From NCBI GenBank assembly GCA_964354135.1, contig CAYGZA010000373.1:1-5881 (forward strand): a DNA stretch of 5,881 bases. The letters run 5' to 3'. The notes beneath the pieces were generated by a model that ran no database searches, had not been told where the DNA came from, and saw only the letters and a list, made by a program, of their open reading frames with translations. This DNA is from CAYGZA01 sp964354135 (GTDB lineage: Bacteria; Planctomycetota; Planctomycetia; Pirellulales; Thermoguttaceae). Below are positions 1-5,804 of this stretch, one piece after another (within the stretch, counting starts at the first letter, position 1; every line of letters begins with the position of its first letter). The position numbers and the translations under genes were made by a program.

Positions 1-52
1 CACAGTCTAGGTTTGGCCCGTTTCCGCAGACCGCCGGCCGGCATCCCTTGTT

Positions 53-70
53 GGTGGTCCGCCAACCACC
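53..70 (+). other. Small inverted repeat in the gyrA leader
   Basis: GGTGGT (53-58) and ACCACC (65-70) are perfect complements around a 6-base loop, 31 bases before the preferred gyrA start. No T-run follows, so it is not an intrinsic terminator. It could be a leader hairpin or chance. The first 101 bases otherwise hold only a 10-base palindrome (GCCGGCCGGC, 33-42); no end of an upstream gene can be assigned. Confidence 0.3.
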
Positions 71-85
71 GAGAGTTCCACCTGC

Positions 86-92
86 GAAAGGA
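86..92 (+). promoter_or_regulatory. Ribosome binding site deciding the gyrA start
   Basis: GAAAGGA contains AAGGA, complementary to the 16S rRNA 3' end, and lies 9 bases before TTG 102. It supports a protein starting MSTDSNLPPD rather than one extended 18 residues upstream to TTG 48. Confidence 0.6.
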
Positions 93-101
93 TTTGTCCC
101 G

Positions 102-2900
102 TTGTCCACGGATTCCAATCTGCCTCCTGACCCGCCCGAGGACTATAACGATCCCGCCCCCGAGGAGGGTGCCGCCGACGAGAACGGTGTCCCCAGCGGA
201 GGGGACGCCGACTCGGCCGGTCGGCTCATCCAGCTTCCCATCGAAGACGAGCTTCGGGGGAGCTATCTCACGTACGCGATGAGCGTGATCGTCAGCCGCG
301 CGCTGCCGGACGTGCGCGACGGGCTGAAGCCGTCGCAGCGGCGGATCCTCGTGGCCATGAACGATCTGAACCTCTCGCCCGGCGCAGGCCGCGTCAAGTG
401 CGCCAAGATCTCCGGCGACACCAGCGGCAATTACCACCCGCACGGCGAAAGCGTGATCTATCCCACGCTGGTGCGCATGGGCCAGGAATGGAACATGCGG
501 CACATGCTGATCGACAAGCAGGGGAACTTCGGCTCGATCGCCGGGCTGCCGCCCGCGGCGATGCGATACACCGAGGCCCGGCTGTCGCCGTTTGCCGCCT
601 TGATGCTGGAGGACCTGAAGCTCGACACTGTCGACTTCGTCCCCACCTACGACGAACGGCACACCGAGCCGACCGTGCTGCCGTCGGCGTTCCCCAACCT
701 GCTGGTCAACGGGGCCAACGGGATCGCCGTCGGCATGGCCACCTCGATCCCCCCGCACAACCTCGGCGAGGTCTGCGACGCCTTGGTCCGGGTGATCGAC
801 GAACCCGAGGTCTCGACCGACGAGCTCTTGGAGATCGTGCCGGGCCCCGATTTTCCCACGGGCGGGATCGTCTGCGGGACCATCGGCCTCCGCCGCGGAT
901 ACCTCAGCGGCCGCGGCACGATCACCATCCGCGCCCGGGCACGGATCGAGGAGGTGCACGGCAGCCGCTTCCGCATCGTGGTGAGCGAGATTCCCTACCA
1001 GCAGGCCCGGGACCGCGTCGAGGAGCGGATCGCGCAACTCGTGAACGACGGGAAGATCGAAGGGGTCTCGGGCATCCGCAACGAAAGCGATCTCAAGGAG
1101 CCGGTCCGCCTGGTGCTCGACCTGAAGCGCGACGCCGATCCCGAGGTCGTGCTCAACCAGCTTTACCAGTTCTCGCCGCTCCAGGACAGTTTCTCGATCA
1201 TTCTCCTGGCGCTGGTGGACGGGAAGCCGCGGGTCTTGCCGTTCAAGGCCCTCTTGGAGGAGTTCCTGCGGCACCGGGTGACGGTGATTCGCCGCCGCAC
1301 GCAGCACCTTCTGGCCAAGGCGCGGCAGCGGAAACACACCGTCGAGGGGCTGCTCCTGGCCCTGGCGAACATCGAGGAGGTGATCCGCGTGATCCGCTCC
1401 TCGGCCAACCAGGCGGAGGCCAAGCAGCGGCTCATGGCCATCCAGTGCCCGGCGGCCATGCTCCAGCGGGCCTTGGGCGACGAAGGCTTCGCCGTGCTCC
1501 AGGCCGAGCGCGGCCGCCAGGAAAGCTACACGCTGACGCCCGTGCAGGCCGACGCCATCTTGCGCATGACCCTCGGGCACCTGGTCAACCTGGAGCAGGA
1601 GAAGCTCGCCGACGAGCACCGCCGGCTCTTGGCCGACATCGGCGAGTTCAACCGCATCCTCTCCGACGAGCGGAACATCCTGGCGATCGTCCGCAAAGAC
1701 CTCCAGGACGTGAAGCGCAAATACACCGACCCGCGTCGGACCGAAATCAGCGGCGAGGAGGTCGGCGACCTCGACATGGACGACCTGATCGTCGAAGAGA
1801 CGATGGTCGTCTCGATCTCCAGCAACGGCTACATCAAGCGGACCCCGATCACCGCCTACCGGGCGCAGCACCGCGGCGGCAAGGGGCTCATCGGCGTCAG
1901 GACCGAAGAAGAGGACCCGATCCAGCACCTGTTCGTCGCCAGCACCCACGCCTACTTGATGTTCTTCACCAACAAGGGCAAGGTCTACTGGCAGAAGGTC
2001 TACAGCCTGCCGCAGTTGGGGCGCGGCAGCCGCGGCCGGGCGATCGTCAACCTGCTGAATCTCGAAGAGGGCGAGCGGATCGCCGATTGCCGCGCGATCC
2101 GCGATTTCGACAAACCCGGCCACTTCCTCATGATGGCCACCCACCGCGGCCTGGTAAAAAAGACCAACCTGGCCGCTTACAGCCGGCCCTTGCGCCACGG
2201 GATCATTGCCATCAAGCTCCGCGAGGAAGACGAGCTGGTCGACGTGGTCGTGACCAAGCCCGGCGACGAAGTGGTCCTGGCCACCTCCCGCGGCATGGCG
2301 ATCCGCTTCGCCGAGTCCGATGCCCGGTCCATGGGCCGCCACACCAGCGGCGTGAAAGGAATCAGGCTCGTGGGCGACGACACCGTGGTCGGGATGGTCG
2401 TGGCCGACCCCGAGGCGTGCCTCTTGACCGTCTGCCTCAACGGCTACGGCAAGCGGACCCCGTTCGGGCCGAACCTGGGCGCAGCGCCCGGCGGCGAAGA
2501 GCCGGTGGAGGCCGAGCCCGAAACCGACGAGGAGGTTTCCGAGGCTGAAGAGCAGCTTTCCGAGCCCGAAGCGGAAGGCGCCGAGGGCGAGTCCGAAGAA
2601 GGCGAGGAAGGCGAGAACCAATCCTCAGGGTTCTCCTACCGCGCCCAGCGCCGCGGCGGCAAGGGCCTGCGGGACATCAAGACCACCCTTCGCAACGGCC
2701 CGGTGATCGGCATCGTCCGCGTCCACGACCGGGACGAGCTGATGATGATCACCGCCCGGGGCAAGATCCAGCGCGTCCCGGTAAGCGACATCAGCATCAT
2801 CGGCCGCAACACCCAGGGCGTTCGCATCATGAGCCTCGAAGAGGGCGATACGCTCGTGGCCGTCAAGCGCGTCCCGCACGAAGAGGGCGAAGGGGCGTAG
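102..2900 (+). CDS. gyrA: DNA gyrase subunit A (GyrA)
   Basis: This is the cleavage-rejoining subunit of the ATP-dependent type IIA topoisomerase that introduces negative supercoils; it works in the cytoplasm as A2B2 with GyrB. From the TTG at 102 the protein has 932 residues. Residues 1-40 are an acidic, probably disordered extension. The winged-helix core follows (YLTYAMS, DGLKPSQRR), with catalytic Arg155-Tyr156 in AAMRYTE and the intercalating isoleucine at 208, all offset by 34 from E. coli. The tower, coiled coil and exit gate run to about 560. The beta-pinwheel C-terminal domain starts near 564 and has GyrA boxes QHRGGKG (589-595) and QRRGGKG (849-855), which separates gyrase from ParC. 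Oddities are a 40-residue Glu-rich insert at 799-838 and Pro121 at the E. coli Asp87 position. I prefer TTG 102 over TTG 48 because AAGGA ends 9 bases before it; TTG 48 has no visible ribosome site. Identity is certain; the start is moderately so. Confidence 0.97.
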   Translation: MSTDSNLPPDPPEDYNDPAPEEGAADENGVPSGGDADSAGRLIQLPIEDELRGSYLTYAMSVIVSRALPDVRDGLKPSQRRILVAMNDLNLSPGAGRVKCAKISGDTSGNYHPHGESVIYPTLVRMGQEWNMRHMLIDKQGNFGSIAGLPPAAMRYTEARLSPFAALMLEDLKLDTVDFVPTYDERHTEPTVLPSAFPNLLVNGANGIAVGMATSIPPHNLGEVCDALVRVIDEPEVSTDELLEIVPGPDFPTGGIVCGTIGLRRGYLSGRGTITIRARARIEEVHGSRFRIVVSEIPYQQARDRVEERIAQLVNDGKIEGVSGIRNESDLKEPVRLVLDLKRDADPEVVLNQLYQFSPLQDSFSIILLALVDGKPRVLPFKALLEEFLRHRVTVIRRRTQHLLAKARQRKHTVEGLLLALANIEEVIRVIRSSANQAEAKQRLMAIQCPAAMLQRALGDEGFAVLQAERGRQESYTLTPVQADAILRMTLGHLVNLEQEKLADEHRRLLADIGEFNRILSDERNILAIVRKDLQDVKRKYTDPRRTEISGEEVGDLDMDDLIVEETMVVSISSNGYIKRTPITAYRAQHRGGKGLIGVRTEEEDPIQHLFVASTHAYLMFFTNKGKVYWQKVYSLPQLGRGSRGRAIVNLLNLEEGERIADCRAIRDFDKPGHFLMMATHRGLVKKTNLAAYSRPLRHGIIAIKLREEDELVDVVVTKPGDEVVLATSRGMAIRFAESDARSMGRHTSGVKGIRLVGDDTVVGMVVADPEACLLTVCLNGYGKRTPFGPNLGAAPGGEEPVEAEPETDEEVSEAEEQLSEPEAEGAEGESEEGEEGENQSSGFSYRAQRRGGKGLRDIKTTLRNGPVIGIVRVHDRDELMMITARGKIQRVPVSDISIIGRNTQGVRIMSLEEGDTLVAVKRVPHEEGEGA

Positions 2901-2949
2901 ACGTTGGCGGGCCCTGCTGGCCTCTCCCGCAGTGCCAGGCAGCCGCGGT

Positions 2950-2967
2950 CTTGCACGGCAGTGCAGG
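2950..2967 (+). other. Hairpin upstream of the Uma2-family gene
   Basis: CTTGCAC (2950-2956) pairs with GTGCAGG (2961-2967), seven pairs including one T-G wobble, around the loop GGCA. It overlaps the -35 part of the candidate promoter. No T-run follows, so it is a poor terminator for gyrA; an operator-like role is possible but unsupported by any second copy. Confidence 0.3.
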
Positions 2968-2980
2968 GGAGTGATAGACT
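2951..2980 (+). promoter_or_regulatory. Candidate sigma-70-type promoter for the Uma2-family gene
   Basis: TTGCAC (2951-2956) and TAGACT (2975-2980) are separated by 18 bases, and the -10 is preceded by an extended-10 TGA (2972-2974). The match to consensus is 3/6 and 4/6. It sits 47 bases before the ATG at 3028 and would give the gene its own transcript separate from gyrA. Planctomycete promoters are poorly defined, so this is tentative. Confidence 0.35.
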
Positions 2981-3027
2981 ACGCAAGTGGTACATTCGCT
3001 CTTTCAGCCAAGCGAGGCGGCGGTCCG

Positions 3028-3636
3028 ATGGCCACAGCGGCTAACCTGCCTGAATCCCAACCCGTTGTCCTGCACTTCGGCCCGATCCTGGGACGGCTTA
3101 GTGACAGGGAGTTTTATGAGTTCTGCCGATTGAACCAGGATTGGCGGATTGAACGGACACCGGAAGGAGACCTCGTCATCATGCCACCGACCGGCGGAAA
3201 CACGGGGAGGCTGAGTTTTGCCCTGACGGGGCTCTTTGGCGCTTGGGTCGAAGCAGACGGCACGGGCGTCGGCTTTGACTCATCGACCGGATTCACGCTT
3301 CCGAACGGTGCGAAACGCTCGCCGGACCTGGCGTGGGTCAAACGTTCCCGCTGGGAGGCGTTGACCGAACAAGAAAGGGAAGAATTTCCCCCGTTATGTC
3401 CGGACTTCGTCATGGAACTCCGCTCCCGGACAGATGCGTTAGACACCCTACACGCCAAGATGCAGGAGTACATGGCCAACGGCGCCCTGCTCGGCTGGCT
3501 GATTGACCCTGCTGAGAAGAAAGTCTACATTTACCGTCCATCGGCCGCGGTCTGTTGTCTGGACGGTCCCAGGACGGTTTCTGGCGATCCGGTCCTCCCC
3601 GGGTTTGTCTTGGAATTGCAGAGACTTTGGGGGTGA
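3028..3636 (+). CDS. Uma2-family (DUF820) PD-(D/E)XK nuclease-like protein
   Basis: The product is a 202-residue soluble protein, typical in size for the Uma2 family, whose members have a restriction-endonuclease-like fold and mostly unknown roles; they are abundant in cyanobacteria and planctomycetes. Visible family features in order are an N-terminal helix with LSDREFYEFC (24-33), the strand pair with GDLVIMPPTGG (47-57), SPDLAWV with candidate metal ligand Asp100, CPDFVMELRS with Glu130, Lys144 in LHAKMQEY, and GWLIDP followed by VYIYRP (156-171). All three expected acid and lysine positions are present, so the active site looks intact. ATG 3028 is chosen because GAGG lies 10 bases upstream and because the extension to GTG 2932 does not resemble the family. 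By eye its third codon positions are less GC-biased than in gyrA, which may hint at a more mobile history. Substrate and biological role cannot be told from sequence. Confidence 0.9.
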   Translation: MATAANLPESQPVVLHFGPILGRLSDREFYEFCRLNQDWRIERTPEGDLVIMPPTGGNTGRLSFALTGLFGAWVEADGTGVGFDSSTGFTLPNGAKRSPDLAWVKRSRWEALTEQEREEFPPLCPDFVMELRSRTDALDTLHAKMQEYMANGALLGWLIDPAEKKVYIYRPSAAVCCLDGPRTVSGDPVLPGFVLELQRLWG

Positions 3637-3642
3637 GGCCAC

Positions 3643-3717
3643 AAAAAAGAGGGTAGGTCCAATTCGCCGCTTCAGGCCCGAAGGGTGCTTCGCACCAATG
3701 GGGCCTGTCCCTTTTTC
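3643..3717. repeat. Hairpin-forming repeat-like element between convergent genes
   Basis: An A6 run (3643-3648) with GGGTAGGTCC (3651-3660) faces GGGCCTGTCCC (3701-3711) with T5 (3712-3716). The outer arms can pair over about 15 positions with two small bulges and two G-T wobbles. An inner perfect arm, CAGGCCC (3673-3679), competes for GGGCCTG (3701-3707). This A-run, GGGACAGG-like arm, central hairpin and T-run layout resembles dispersed REP-type intergenic elements as I recall them from planctomycetes, but copy number elsewhere in the genome is unknown. Confidence 0.5.
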
Positions 3718-3723
3718 GCCGCT
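3663..3723. repeat. 9-base direct repeats flanking the hairpin
   Basis: TTCGCCGCT occurs at 3663-3671 and again at 3715-3723, with the hairpin core (3673-3707) between them. The right copy runs into the TAG stop of the HYExAFE gene (3722-3724). The layout resembles a target-site duplication around a small non-coding insertion, but it may be chance. Confidence 0.4.
3673..3716. terminator. Probable intrinsic terminator, possibly bidirectional
   Basis: The stem CAGGCCC/GGGCCTG (3673-3679/3701-3707) encloses a second stem GGTGC/GCACC (3684-3688/3692-3696) with a 3-base loop. Reading rightward it is followed by TCCC and T5, ending the Uma2-family transcript. Reading leftward, T6 on the minus strand (complement of 3643-3648) lies farther away and works only with the longer outer stem, so termination of the HYExAFE transcript is less sure. 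Position between convergent stop codons fits the role. Confidence 0.55.
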
Positions 3724-4288
3724 ATTGCGGCTTTGATTCACCCGCGACGGGGCAGGACGGTGGTGCCGCAGAGTCGGCGAAGAGGAACTCGTCCACGTGC
3801 CGGGCCAGGCGGCGGAACTCGGCGGCCGGCATGGCCACCGTGTCCCATCGCTGCGAGATGCGGCGACAGCAAGAAGTGTAGTCCGATAGCTGCACCGCTA
3901 CGAAGCCGTAAAGGCCCTCGCGGTGCTCGAAGAGCCTATCCGCAGGAAAAGGCGCCCGGTCGCCCACGATCTTGTAGGCAAACGCCAAGAGCCCGCGAAA
4001 CCCCGCGCCGAACACGCCCTCCCAGCGGGCAAGGCTCTCCAGGTCGTCGTTCGTGGACCAGTTCTTCCAGTACTGCTTGCTGCCGCCGCCCCCGGGGAAA
4101 CGGCGGCCCTTGACGTCCACCAGCCACGTCGTCCCGCCCGGGCACGAGACGATGAAGTCCAGGCTCTTCAACGACTCACCGTCGGCCAGCAGGCTCCGCT
4201 TCGACTCGTCCACCGCCACGTAGGGCACGCCGCGCCACCGCAAGTATTCCTCGAAGGCGGCTTCGTAATGGTTTGCGCGGTTGGTCAC
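3722..4288 (-). CDS. HYExAFE family protein, putative PD-(D/E)XK nuclease-like
   Basis: The product has 188 residues and no signal peptide or membrane segment. Its N-terminus carries the family signature HYEAAFE (residues 7-13), by which this planctomycete family is named. It continues with VPYVAVDE (21-28), LKSLDFIV containing Asp44, and WLVDVKGRRFPGG with Asp58 and Lys60. The arrangement of an acid in helix 1 (Glu9 or Glu13), Asp44 and Asp58-x-Lys60 matches a PD-(D/E)XK nuclease core; this is my inference, and no activity is known to me. A Trp-rich centre follows (YWKNWSTNDDLESL, 73-86, then WEGVFG). The last 18 residues look like a loose, low-complexity tail. The GTG start is supported by the short spacing to the HYE motif, but four CCCCTNN heptamers end just 1 base upstream, leaving no Shine-Dalgarno. 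It lies 91 bases downstream of hisS on the same strand and may be co-transcribed. Confidence 0.85.
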   Translation of the reverse strand: MTNRANHYEAAFEEYLRWRGVPYVAVDESKRSLLADGESLKSLDFIVSCPGGTTWLVDVKGRRFPGGGGSKQYWKNWSTNDDLESLARWEGVFGAGFRGLLAFAYKIVGDRAPFPADRLFEHREGLYGFVAVQLSDYTSCCRRISQRWDTVAMPAAEFRRLARHVDEFLFADSAAPPSCPVAGESKPQ

Positions 4289-4289
4289 G

Positions 4290-4317
4290 GCAGGGGCGAG
4301 GGGTCAGGGGTTAGGGG
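4290..4317 (-). repeat. Four tandem CCCCTNN heptamers
   Basis: On the minus strand, read 4317 to 4290, the heptamers are CCCCTAA, CCCCTGA, CCCCTCG and CCCCTGC with no spacing. They end 1 base before the GTG of the HYExAFE gene, so they fill the place of a ribosome binding site. The rest of the 91-base gap to hisS holds no other feature I can name apart from the TGAANNN run at the hisS end. Confidence 0.75.
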
Positions 4318-4368
4318 CTAGGAAGGAGAAGAAGTACACAATAGCGATTCGCGGTCATCGACCACTCG

Positions 4369-4389
4369 TCGTTCAGCATTCATCCTTCA
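4369..4389 (-). repeat. TGAANNN heptamer run giving stops in three frames at the hisS end
   Basis: On the minus strand three consecutive heptamers read TGAAGGA (4389-4383), TGAATGC (4382-4376) and TGAACGA (4375-4369). The 7-base period puts TGA in all three frames, and the middle TGA (4382-4380) is the hisS stop codon. Confidence 0.65.
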
Positions 4390-5732
4390 TCCTTTCCCAA
4401 CGCTTCTTCGATCGCCGCAATCACGCTCCGTGCGTCGGGCTCCAACGGCACGTCCTTCTGCGTGCCGCTGCTGAGGTCCTTGATCTGGCACGTGCCGCTT
4501 TCGAACTCGTTGCTGCCCGCGATCAAGGCCACGCGAAAGCCGCGGCGGTCGGCGTACTTGAGCTGTTGCCCGAGCTTTTTCGGCTCCGGAAACACTTCCA
4601 CGCCAATGCCCGCTTGTCGAATCGCGGCAGCCAGCCTCAGGTAGTCGTGCAGCCGGGCAGCGTCGAAGAAAGCGACAAACACCGGGGCGGGCGTGGCCGC
4701 CTTCTGGAGCATCCCCAACTCTTCCATCGCCGCCAAGAGCCGGTCTAGACCCAATGACGCGCCTACGCCAGGCAACTCCTGGTCCGTGAACAACTCGGCC
4801 AGGTTGTCGTAGCGCCCGCCTGACGCGACGCTGCCGATCCCCGGCAAGTCGTCCAGGTAGGTCTCGTAGACGGTGCCCGTGTAGTAGTCCAGCCCACGGG
4901 CAATCGCCGGGTCCAGGCGTATCCGCTCCTCGGCCACACCGGCCGCCGTCACGCCGCGGAAGACCTCGCCCAGCCGGACCGCGCCTGCTTTCGCAATCTC
5001 GTTCCCGGCGACGAGCGGCTCGAGTTGCCGCAGCACGTCCTCGCCGCTCCCGGCAATGTCCGCCAAGCGAAGGACCTCGGCAGCTTGCCGGTCGCTCGCA
5101 CCCGCCTCCGCCTGCATCTCTTCCGCCACCCGCTGCGGCCCGATCTTCCTGAGTTTGTCCAGCGCCCGCAGAACGGCGCCGGCCCGATCCGCCAGACCCT
5201 GCACCTCCAAGAGCCCGGTGAGCACCATCCGGTTGTTGATGCGGATCGTGAACCGCTCGAAGCCGATCGCCCGCAGGAGGTCGTGAATCACCAGGGCCGT
5301 CTCTACGTCCGCGGCCACGGAGCGGGTGCCGATGGTGTCGAAATCGCACTGGAAGAACTCGCGGAATCGCCCGTGTGACGGGTTCTCGCCGCGCCACACG
5401 GGGGCAATGTGATAGCGTTTGAACGGTGTGCCCAGTTGGCTGAGGTGTTGGGCAATGAAGCGGGCCAAAGGGACCGTCAGGTCGAACCGCAGGCCCACCC
5501 AGCGGCCGCCCTGGTCCTGGAACTTGTAAAGCTGCTTGTCCGACTCCTCACCGCCCTTGCCGGCGAGAATCTCAAGGTATTCCAGCGCCGGAGTGTCGAT
5601 CGGGCTGAAGCCGTAAGACCGATACACGCGGCGGGCCGTGTCGATCAGCCGCTCCCGCGGAATCATCGCGCTGGGCAGGTAGTCGCGGAATCCCTTCAGA
5701 GTGCGTGGTGTGACTGGCACGGGCCGGCCCAC
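4380..5732 (-). CDS. hisS: Histidyl-tRNA synthetase (HisRS)
   Basis: This class II aminoacyl-tRNA synthetase charges tRNA-His with histidine using ATP, in the cytoplasm, probably as a homodimer. The 450-residue length is normal for the family. TLKGFRDYLP (11-20) opens the catalytic domain. LRFDLTVPLAR (81-91) is the histidine and ATP-binding block. Motif 2 is PVWRGENPSHGRFREFFQ (111-128) with class II Arg114. The HisA block ARGLDYYTGT (278-287) supplies catalytic Arg279, SGGRYDNL follows at 304-311, and motif 3 is GVGASLGLDRLL (322-333). The anticodon-binding domain runs from about 350 to the end, with PEPKKLGQQLKYAD at 382-395. The insertion domain lies around 180-265. GTG 5732 is chosen because it gives a short, usual N-terminus; no Shine-Dalgarno is visible, and GTG 5720 is an alternative. 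FDLT and REFFQCDFD resemble archaeal and eukaryotic enzymes more than E. coli. Leads a possible two-gene unit with the HYExAFE gene. Confidence 0.97.
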   Translation of the reverse strand: MGRPVPVTPRTLKGFRDYLPSAMIPRERLIDTARRVYRSYGFSPIDTPALEYLEILAGKGGEESDKQLYKFQDQGGRWVGLRFDLTVPLARFIAQHLSQLGTPFKRYHIAPVWRGENPSHGRFREFFQCDFDTIGTRSVAADVETALVIHDLLRAIGFERFTIRINNRMVLTGLLEVQGLADRAGAVLRALDKLRKIGPQRVAEEMQAEAGASDRQAAEVLRLADIAGSGEDVLRQLEPLVAGNEIAKAGAVRLGEVFRGVTAAGVAEERIRLDPAIARGLDYYTGTVYETYLDDLPGIGSVASGGRYDNLAELFTDQELPGVGASLGLDRLLAAMEELGMLQKAATPAPVFVAFFDAARLHDYLRLAAAIRQAGIGVEVFPEPKKLGQQLKYADRRGFRVALIAGSNEFESGTCQIKDLSSGTQKDVPLEPDARSVIAAIEEALGKDEG

Positions 5733-5748
5733 GAATGGTGAAAGAACT

Positions 5749-5766
5749 CGCCGCGCAATCGCGGCG
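5749..5766 (-). promoter_or_regulatory. Perfect 7-bp hairpin in the hisS leader
   Basis: CGCCGCG (5749-5755) and CGCGGCG (5760-5766) are perfect complements around a 4-base loop (CAAT on plus, ATTG on minus). It lies 16 bases upstream of the hisS GTG on the minus strand. No T-run follows, so it is not a standard terminator. A translational or mRNA-stability role is possible, but no T-box features (specifier loop, antiterminator) are visible, and I found no clear promoter for hisS in 5767-5881. Confidence 0.4.
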
Positions 5767-5804
5767 TCTAAACTTCGTATCTACCGTCTGTTTCCAGCCG
5801 CCGA

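Noticed and set aside
1..10. Tail of an upstream gene ending at TAG 8-10
   Set aside because: Two codons before a stop cannot identify a gene; an upstream gyrB is possible but not visible.
398..2548. A 716-residue open frame on the plus strand inside gyrA
   Set aside because: It is rich in Arg, Pro, Gly and Ala with no recognisable domains and is fully overlapped by unmistakable GyrA; it is a GC-rich shadow frame.
2907..2930. Possible gyrA terminator stem GCGGG/CCCGC
   Set aside because: It has just 5 pairs, a 14-base loop and no following T-run; gyrA termination remains unassigned.
2932..3027. N-terminal extension of the Uma2-family gene to GTG 2932
   Set aside because: The extra 32 residues do not resemble the family and cover a candidate promoter and hairpin, while ATG 3028 has a GAGG upstream.
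3685..4113. Plus-strand frames across the HYExAFE gene (3685-4113 and 3923-4321)
   Set aside because: Both are Arg/Pro/Ala-rich with no motif; the minus-strand frame carries the HYEAAFE signature and a coherent fold.
4387..5397. A 336-residue open frame on the minus strand inside hisS
   Set aside because: It has Arg/Gly-rich low-complexity composition, whereas the overlapping frame has all HisRS motifs.
5767..5804. A hisS promoter on the minus strand (for example around a TAGATA near 5778)
   Set aside because: The -10 match is weak and no -35 stands at a fitting distance.
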